Below, piece after piece: positions 59,072-64,000 of a stretch of DNA of 64,000 nt (within the stretch, counting starts at the first letter, position 1; each line of letters starts with the position of its first letter). The notes under the pieces were generated by a model. The model ran no database searches and was not told the DNA's origin. It worked only from the letters and a program-made list of their open reading frames with translations. This DNA comes from Myxococcales bacterium. Its GTDB lineage: Bacteria > Myxococcota > Polyangia > Nannocystales > Nannocystaceae. Made by a program: the position numbers and the translations under genes. Where the stretch lies: NCBI GenBank assembly GCA_016793465.1, contig JAEUJW010000107.1, positions 1 to 64,000 of the forward strand. The letters run 5' to 3'.

Positions 59072-59277
59072 GACGGGCAGTTTCGCCCCGGACAACCCCG
59101 CGCGTCAAGCGCAATCCCCGAGGCGCTCCAGGGCATTCGTTGCGCGACCAACTGCCGACAGCGGCATTTGCACAGGCACCGATGCCGCCGCCGGCCGACC
59201 GTCGCCACCGCGGCACTCTCCAAATCGCCGTTTGCGCTGGCCCCGTCGCAATCGGCCGCCGCGGTCGGCTGCCCCCG

Positions 59278-60048
59278 CTACCCCTGCAGCCGGAACATCA
59301 CCGACACCGCCGCCTGCACCTGAATCTTTCCCGAAGCCACCGTCTCGCTGACCTGGGCCACCGTCTCGTTCGACACCATGTAGTTGAGGTTCATCGGCGC
59401 GTGCCACGACGGCGCCGACCCCTCGTCGACGCGCAGCGGCTCGCCCAGCTTCTGCCCCAGCGCCGCCGCCATCGCCTCGGCCTTCTCGCGCGCCGCCTCG
59501 ACGGCCAGCACCCGCGCCTCGGCCCGCTTCTCCGTCAGCTTGCTCGAGCGAAACTCGACCCGGTCGATGCGGTTGGCCCCGGCCTCGACCAGCTCGAACA
59601 GCACCGCCTCGACCTGCTCGACGTCGTGCAGCACCAGCGTCAAGCTGCGCGTCGCCTCGTAGCCGATCAGCTTGCGATGCTCGCCGTAGTTGTTGTCGTA
59701 GCGCGGCTGCAGCGACAGCTGATGGGTCTGCACGTCGCACGCCGGCAGCTGGCGGCGCTCGGCCACCGCGAGCAGCCTGGCCGCGCGCCGCTTGCTCTCG
59801 TCGCGCGCCTCGCCGAGGTTCGCGGTCTGCACCTCGAACCCCGCCGAGATCTCGAACAGGTCCGGAGCAGTCAAGATCTCCGCCGAACCGGCGACGGTGA
59901 TCGTTCGCGCGGCGGCGTGCGCCACACCGGGTATCTGGCCCTCCGCCCCCATGACCTGCACGACCGTCGGAACCTCGTCGACACAGCGCTCTCCGCGGCA
60001 ACCAAACGAAACGAGCGCGAGCGCGACGCAGCAATACGGCTTGAACAT
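59278..60048 (-). CDS. SIMPL-domain (DUF541) lipoprotein
   Basis: The 256-aa product has a signal and lipobox (CCVALALVSFGC), then the SIMPL domain: TITVAGSAEILTAPDLFEIS, RRAARLLAVAERRQLPACDV, RKLIGYEATRSLTLVLHD, GANRIDRVEFRSSKLTEKR and AAREKAEAMAAALGQKLGE, ending in a strand. SIMPL/DUF541 proteins are periplasmic or surface-located, often oxidative-stress linked. ATG 60048 is fixed by the signal peptide. It is divergent from the TIGR03790-like gene by 84 bp. Confidence 0.85.
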   Translation of the reverse strand: MFKPYCCVALALVSFGCRGERCVDEVPTVVQVMGAEGQIPGVAHAAARTITVAGSAEILTAPDLFEISAGFEVQTANLGEARDESKRRAARLLAVAERRQLPACDVQTHQLSLQPRYDNNYGEHRKLIGYEATRSLTLVLHDVEQVEAVLFELVEAGANRIDRVEFRSSKLTEKRAEARVLAVEAAREKAEAMAAALGQKLGEPLRVDEGSAPSWHAPMNLNYMVSNETVAQVSETVASGKIQVQAAVSVMFRLQG

Positions 60049-60120
60049 GCCCCCGAGGTTAAGGGTGTCCCCCGCCGACCGCCGGTCAAGGTTGTGTAAA
60101 TCGTCCCGCCGCCGCGCCGA

Positions 60121-60126
60121 TATCCT
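60121..60126 (+). promoter_or_regulatory. -10-like TATCCT six nt before the TIGR03790-like gene
   Basis: TATCCT fits TAnnnT and ends 6 nt before ATG 60133, the same spacing as at 724, 5124 and 9924. Confidence 0.4.
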
Positions 60127-60132
60127 CCAGGC

Positions 60133-61593
60133 ATGCCCCGCCGCCTCCTCGCCTGCGCCCTCCTGCTGACAGCCTGCCCCGACAGCAGCGACGACACCGG
60201 CGACGGCACCACCACCCTCGCGACCACCGCTCCGGCCACGTCTCTCGCGTCGACCTCCGATCCCTCGACGATCTCGACGATCTCGACCACCGACACCCCG
60301 ACCACCGACGCCCCGACCACCGACTCCTCGACGAGCGACCCCTCGACATCGAGCACCACCGACGACCCCACCGCGAGCACCGACACCGGCGACCCGGTGA
60401 TGCCGACAGTGCTGCTCCCGCGCGCCTCGATCGAGGCCAGCGAGCTGGCGATCCTCGCCAACGATCAGGACCCGCAGTCGATGGCCGTCGCCGCCTACTA
60501 CGCGACGGCCCGACAGATCCCCCCCGAGAACATCATCACCCTCAGCTTCGCCCCCGCCGGCAGCATCCCCGCCGCCACCTTCGCCCAATTAAAGGCCCAC
60601 ACCGACGCCGCCCTGCCCGCGAACATCCAGGCCCTGGCGATCGCCTGGACCACCCCCTACCTCGTCGACTGCCAGTCGCTCGTCAGCAGCTTCGCCCTCG
60701 GCCACGACCCCGCGAAGTATTGCAGCCAGCCCTGCAGCGAGACCGCCCCGAGCGGCTACTACGACTCGCCCTCGTTCCAGCCCTTCACCGATCACGGCCT
60801 GCGCCCCGCCATGCACCTCGCCGGCGTCAGCGCCGAGGACGTGCAGGCCCTCGTCGACCGCGGCGTGTCCGCCGACGCCACCTTCCCGACCGGCGTCGGC
60901 TACTTCATCCGCACCACCGACGTCGACCGCAGCGTGCGCTGGCCCGACCAGCTCGCCACGCAAGGCGTGTGGGACCACCCCGGCGGCCTCGACCTCGAGT
61001 ACCTCGACAACAGCATGGGCGGCGGCCTCGACTACATCGAGAACAGGACCGACGTCCTGTTCTATCTCACCGGCCTCGCCAGCGTCCCGCAGTTCGCGAC
61101 GAACACCTACCTGCCCGGCGCCGTCGCCGACCACCTCACCTCCTACGGCGGGCAGATCCCCGACAGCGGCCAGATGAGCGTGGTGCGCTGGCTCGAGGCC
61201 GGCGCCACCGCCAGCTACGGCACCGGCGTCGAGCCCTGCAACTACCCCACCAAGTTCCCGGTCGCCTCGGTCCTCCTGCCCCACTACTACCGCGGCGAGA
61301 CCGTCATCGAGGCCTACTGGAAGTCGGTCGCCTGGCCCGGCGAGGGCGTGTTCGTCGGCGAGCCGCTCGCCCGCCCGTGGGGCGTCGCCGGCGTCGAGTG
61401 GCAGGCCAGCACGCTCACCATCCGCACGACCCAGCTCGTCCCGCTCAAACCGTACCGCGTCGAGTCCGCCCCCGCCGCCGACGGCCCCTGGACCCTCGTC
61501 CAGGACAACATCACGATCCCCGACCACCAGCTCGCCCAGGTCGTCATCCCCGACGCCACCGCCCCGTTCTACCGCCTCATCCCCGTCCCCTGA
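60133..61593 (+). CDS. TIGR03790-like lipoprotein with Thr/Ser/Asp stalk
   Basis: The 486-aa product has a signal and lipobox (LLACALLLTAC), a 75-residue Thr/Ser/Asp-rich stalk, then a domain that fits TIGR03790. That domain has ELAILANDQDPQSMAVAAYY, ARQIPPENIITLSFAPAG, NIQALAIAWTTPYLVDCQS, SYGTGVEPCNYPTKFP (near 365) and YRGETVIEAYWKSVAWPGEG. TIGR03790 proteins are surface-associated and of unknown biochemistry, some myxobacterial. The stalk is like that of the cysteine-rich protein at 6589. A leaderless start is likely. Confidence 0.75.
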   Translation: MPRRLLACALLLTACPDSSDDTGDGTTTLATTAPATSLASTSDPSTISTISTTDTPTTDAPTTDSSTSDPSTSSTTDDPTASTDTGDPVMPTVLLPRASIEASELAILANDQDPQSMAVAAYYATARQIPPENIITLSFAPAGSIPAATFAQLKAHTDAALPANIQALAIAWTTPYLVDCQSLVSSFALGHDPAKYCSQPCSETAPSGYYDSPSFQPFTDHGLRPAMHLAGVSAEDVQALVDRGVSADATFPTGVGYFIRTTDVDRSVRWPDQLATQGVWDHPGGLDLEYLDNSMGGGLDYIENRTDVLFYLTGLASVPQFATNTYLPGAVADHLTSYGGQIPDSGQMSVVRWLEAGATASYGTGVEPCNYPTKFPVASVLLPHYYRGETVIEAYWKSVAWPGEGVFVGEPLARPWGVAGVEWQASTLTIRTTQLVPLKPYRVESAPAADGPWTLVQDNITIPDHQLAQVVIPDATAPFYRLIPVP

Positions 61594-61602
61594 GAAATCC
61601 GC

Positions 61603-61608
61603 TACCCT
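61603..61608 (+). promoter_or_regulatory. -10-like TACCCT nine nt before the ACP gene
   Basis: TACCCT fits TAnnnT and lies 9 nt before ATG 61618, suggesting that the cluster has its own promoter separate from the lipoprotein gene. Confidence 0.35.
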
Positions 61609-61617
61609 CGCCCTCGC

Positions 61618-61920
61618 ATGCCGAGCCGCGACCAGGTCCACAAGATCCTGCACGAGTGCGTCCAGGAGTACAGCGAGCAGTCCGGCCGCCCCCTCGCGCT
61701 CGCCGACGACACCCCCCTGCTCGGCCCCGGCGCCGCCATCAACTCCCTCGGCCTCGTCCTGCTCGTCACAACCTTCGAAGCCCGCCTCAACGAGACTTTT
61801 GATAGCGAACTCGTGCTCGCCAGCGAGTCCGCCATGTCGATGAACCGCAGCCCCTTCCGCTCGCTCGCCGCCCTCGCCGACTACGCCCACGGCCTGCTCG
61901 AACCCACCTCCGCCGCATGA
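61618..61920 (+). CDS. Acyl carrier protein
   Basis: The 100-aa product is of ACP size, with the prosthetic serine in AAINSLGLVLLV (the DSL of typical ACPs is NSL here, still with the Ser). Helix I (QVHKILHECVQEYSEQ) and helix IV (SLAALADYAHGLL) flank it. Substitution of Asp by Asn before the Ser is seen in some specialised carriers. Its stop overlaps the SDR start (ATGA 61917-61920). It is the carrier for the acyl group handled by the SDR and ligase of this cluster. Confidence 0.8.
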   Translation: MPSRDQVHKILHECVQEYSEQSGRPLALADDTPLLGPGAAINSLGLVLLVTTFEARLNETFDSELVLASESAMSMNRSPFRSLAALADYAHGLLEPTSAA

Positions 61921-62612
61921 GCGACGCCATCCTCATCACCGGCACCAGCCGCGGCATCGGCGAGTTCCTCGCCCGCACGTTCGTCGACCGCGGCCACCGC
62001 GTGTTCGGCTGCGCCCGCGGCGACGCCCCCTTCAGCCACGAGCGCTACTCCCACTTCAGCCTCGACGTCGCCGACGAACCCGCCGTCGTCGCCATGTTCG
62101 CCGCCATCCGCCGCGCCGGCGCCCCGCTCTACGCGCTCATCAACAACGCCGGCACCGCCTCGATGAACCACGTGCTCACCACCCCCGCGTCGACCATGAC
62201 GCGGCTGTGGTCGGTCAACGTGCACGGCACCATGCTGTGCTGCCGCGAGGCCGCCAAGCACATGGTGCTGCGCCGCCGCGGCCGCATCGTCAACTGCGGC
62301 AGCGTCGCCGTGCCCTGGGCCCTCGAGGGCGAGTCGGTCTACACGGCCACCAAGGCCGCCGTCGAGGCCTACACCCGCGTGCTCGCGCGCGACCTCGGCG
62401 AGCACGGCGTCACCGTCAACACCGTCTCGCCGAACCCCGTCAAGACCGACCTCATCGCCGGCGTCCCCGGCGAAAAGATGGACCGCCTGGTCCAGCGCCA
62501 GAGCATCAAACGCTACGGCACCGTCGAGGACGTGCTCGCCGTGATCGACTTCTTCCTCGGCGCCGACGCAGGCTTCATCACCGGCCAGACGATCTACCTC
62601 GGCGGCCCCTGA
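61917..62612 (+). CDS. Short-chain dehydrogenase/reductase
   Basis: The 231-aa product has the SDR signature ILITGTSRGIGEFLARTF (TGxxxGxG), LINNAGTASMN, the catalytic Ser/Tyr region VNCGSVAVPWALEGESVYTATKAAVEAYT (YxxxK, quoted by its key residues) and VNTVSPNPVKTDL. It is like 3-oxoacyl-ACP reductases (FabG type), so it may reduce a beta-keto or keto group on the ACP-bound acyl chain. It overlaps the ACP gene and is followed one base later by the ligase gene. Confidence 0.88.
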   Translation: MSDAILITGTSRGIGEFLARTFVDRGHRVFGCARGDAPFSHERYSHFSLDVADEPAVVAMFAAIRRAGAPLYALINNAGTASMNHVLTTPASTMTRLWSVNVHGTMLCCREAAKHMVLRRRGRIVNCGSVAVPWALEGESVYTATKAAVEAYTRVLARDLGEHGVTVNTVSPNPVKTDLIAGVPGEKMDRLVQRQSIKRYGTVEDVLAVIDFFLGADAGFITGQTIYLGGP

Positions 62613-62613
62613 C

Positions 62614-63948
62614 ATGGACTGGCTGCTAGAGATTTTTAATAAACACTCCTCCGCCGACGCGGTCGTCTGGCACGACCGCACCGCCACCTACGGCGAACTA
62701 TTAAATCGCATCAGCGTCGCCCGCGACGCGCTCCACTTCAATTCCATCGCCCCCGGCGAGGTCGTCCTGCTCGACGCCGACTTCTCCCCCGCCGCGATCG
62801 CCATGCTGCTCGCGCTCATGCTCCACCGCGCGGTCGTCGTCCCGATCGCCGCCCACGTCGTCAACCTCGACCGCGAGGCCCACGCCCGCATCGCCGGCGC
62901 CAGCCGACGGATCCTCCTCACCGCCGACGACGACTACACCTTCGAGCGCTACCCCCACACCGCGACCCACCCGCTCTACACCCGCCTGCAAGCCCACCCC
63001 GGCCTCGTCCTCTTCAGCTCCGGATCCACCGGCGAGCCGCGGGCCGCCCTCCACGACCTCACCGCCCTCCTGCAAAAATTCCGGACCCCCCGCCACACCC
63101 AGCGCATTTTAACCTTCCTCCTCTTCGACCACATCGGCGGATTTAATTCTCTGCTCTACGCCCTCGCCAACCACGGCTGCGTGATCACCGTGCCCGCCCG
63201 CGACCCGACCACCGTCTGCCGCGCGATCGCCCGCCACCGCGTCGAGGTCCTCCCGACCTCCCCCACATTTTTAAACATGCTGCTCATCAGCGGCGAGCAC
63301 ACCCGCCACGACCTCTCGAGCCTCCGCGTGATCGGCTACGCCACCGAGGTCATGCCGCCCACCCTATTAAAACGACTGCACGCCGCCCTCCCTGGCGTCG
63401 AACTCCGGCAAAATTACGGCCTGTCCGAGCTCGGCATCCTCCGCAGCCAGTCGCGCGACGACGGCAGCACCTGGGTCCGCGTCGGCGGCGAGGGCTACGA
63501 GACCCGCGTCGTCGCCGGCACCCTGAGAATTCGCGCCACCTCCTCGATGCTCGGATATTTAAATGCTCCGGACCCGTTCGACGCCGACGGCTGGTTCGAC
63601 ACCCAGGACGAGGTCGAGGTCGACGGCGAGTGGCTGCGCTTCCTCGGCCGCCGCAGCGAAGTTATCAATGTCGGCGGCGAGAAGGTCTACCCCGCCGACG
63701 TCGAGGCGGTGATCCTCGAGCTCGAGGAGATCGCCGACGTCACGGTCTCGAAGGAGCCGCACCCCTTCACCGGCAACATCGTCGTCGCCGAGGTCCGCCC
63801 GCACACCCCCGGCGACCCCGCCGCGCTAATTAAACGCGTGCGCACCCACTGCTTCGCGCGCCTCCCCACTTTTAAAGTTCCGGTCAAGATCCGCGTCACC
63901 GACGCCGCCCGCGTCACCGACCGCTTCAAAAAGTCTCGCCGCGACTGA
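62614..63948 (+). CDS. AMP-dependent acyl ligase (ANL superfamily)
   Basis: The 444-aa product has the adenylation motifs LVLFSSGSTGEPRAALHD (A3), TSPTFLN, LRQNYGLSELGILRSQ (A5), DGWFDTQDEVEVDGEWLRFLG (A7), RRSEVINVGGEKVYPADVEAVIL (A8), and the C-terminal subdomain with FKVPVKIRV and a final Lys (RFKKSRRD). It activates a carboxylic acid as AMP ester and passes it to the ACP. It is short compared with the usual 500-550 residues. The start ATG 62614 is 1 bp past the SDR stop. Many AT-only L-K/F-N codon pairs occur. Confidence 0.88.
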   Translation: MDWLLEIFNKHSSADAVVWHDRTATYGELLNRISVARDALHFNSIAPGEVVLLDADFSPAAIAMLLALMLHRAVVVPIAAHVVNLDREAHARIAGASRRILLTADDDYTFERYPHTATHPLYTRLQAHPGLVLFSSGSTGEPRAALHDLTALLQKFRTPRHTQRILTFLLFDHIGGFNSLLYALANHGCVITVPARDPTTVCRAIARHRVEVLPTSPTFLNMLLISGEHTRHDLSSLRVIGYATEVMPPTLLKRLHAALPGVELRQNYGLSELGILRSQSRDDGSTWVRVGGEGYETRVVAGTLRIRATSSMLGYLNAPDPFDADGWFDTQDEVEVDGEWLRFLGRRSEVINVGGEKVYPADVEAVILELEEIADVTVSKEPHPFTGNIVVAEVRPHTPGDPAALIKRVRTHCFARLPTFKVPVKIRVTDAARVTDRFKKSRRD

Positions 63949-63950
63949 CC

Positions 63951-64000
63951 GTGCCCGACAGCAACAACATCCGCCGCGCCGCCCCGTCCGACCTCGCGGC
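63951..64000 (+). CDS. GNAT acetyltransferase start (partial)
   Basis: The frame begins at GTG 63951, 2 bp after the ligase stop. The visible residues VPDSNNIRRAAPSDLA are a common GNAT opening (x-IR-x-A-x-P-x-D-L). It continues beyond the window. Confidence 0.45.
   Translation, partial: MPDSNNIRRAAPSDLA

Overview
The window looks like the chromosome of a large-genome myxobacterium (Myxococcota), most like the Nannocystis group. This is an inference from about 70% or higher GC, GTG and TTG starts, a cysteine-rich surface protein with a MYXO-CTERM-like tail (6589-7332), many lipoproteins, orphan sensor kinases, tandem VWA/TPR genes and a stand-alone bacterial terpene synthase. Genes are packed tightly. 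Start/stop overlaps of the ATGA or GTGA type are frequent, and three convergent gene pairs end back to back with no spacer.

Layout. 1-702 is a small, less GC-rich accessory edge: a gene tail resembling a transposase end and an unknown 180-aa protein. 736-7332 holds a DUF1684 lipoprotein, a divergent pair (BRCT + beta-propeller + helical-repeat protein and a lipoprotein) and the cysteine-rich surface protein. 7340-14959 holds a Crp/Fnr regulator, an rRNA methyltransferase, an outer-membrane barrel, gpmI, lipoproteins and a PaaI-type thioesterase, with two repeat-filled gaps. 15267-17525 holds small genes (STAS-like, GNAT, SEC-C/YchJ, one unknown). 17704-26462 is one long minus-strand operon: moxR, DUF58, a BatD-like membrane protein, then batA, batB, batC, batD and batE.

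26832-36681 holds a poly-Asp protein overlapping an HtrA-type protease, two orphan histidine kinases, a secreted amidohydrolase, a Cys-rich lipoprotein, a UvrD/PcrA helicase and a protein resembling a duplicated T4 gp19 tail tube. 36835-41013 holds a terpene synthase, then an MMPL-type exporter and a LolA-like protein joined by a chain of ATGA overlaps running through tandem repeats. 41014-50121 holds a divergent NAD-dependent DNA ligase, an A-type Fe-S carrier, a GlcD-type oxidase, GAPDH and lipoproteins. 50297-55943 is a polysaccharide locus (WecA-type transferase, wecB, wecC, heparinase II/III-like). 56084-60048 holds a nitroreductase, an M50 protease, a probable remnant of a SulP transporter (last membrane part + STAS + cNMP) and a SIMPL protein. 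60133-64000 holds a TIGR03790-like lipoprotein and then a tightly coupled ACP, SDR, AMP-ligase and GNAT cluster that runs off the end.

Three signals cut across genes. (1) AT-only hexamers centred on TTTAAA recur inside very GC-rich genes, in two codon phases, far above base-composition expectation. (2) Several starts have a TAnnnT hexamer 6-9 nt upstream, suggesting leaderless mRNAs. (3) Tandem arrays sit at gene ends, and in two of them the array copies the end of the coding sequence. No rRNA, tRNA or CRISPR array was recognised.
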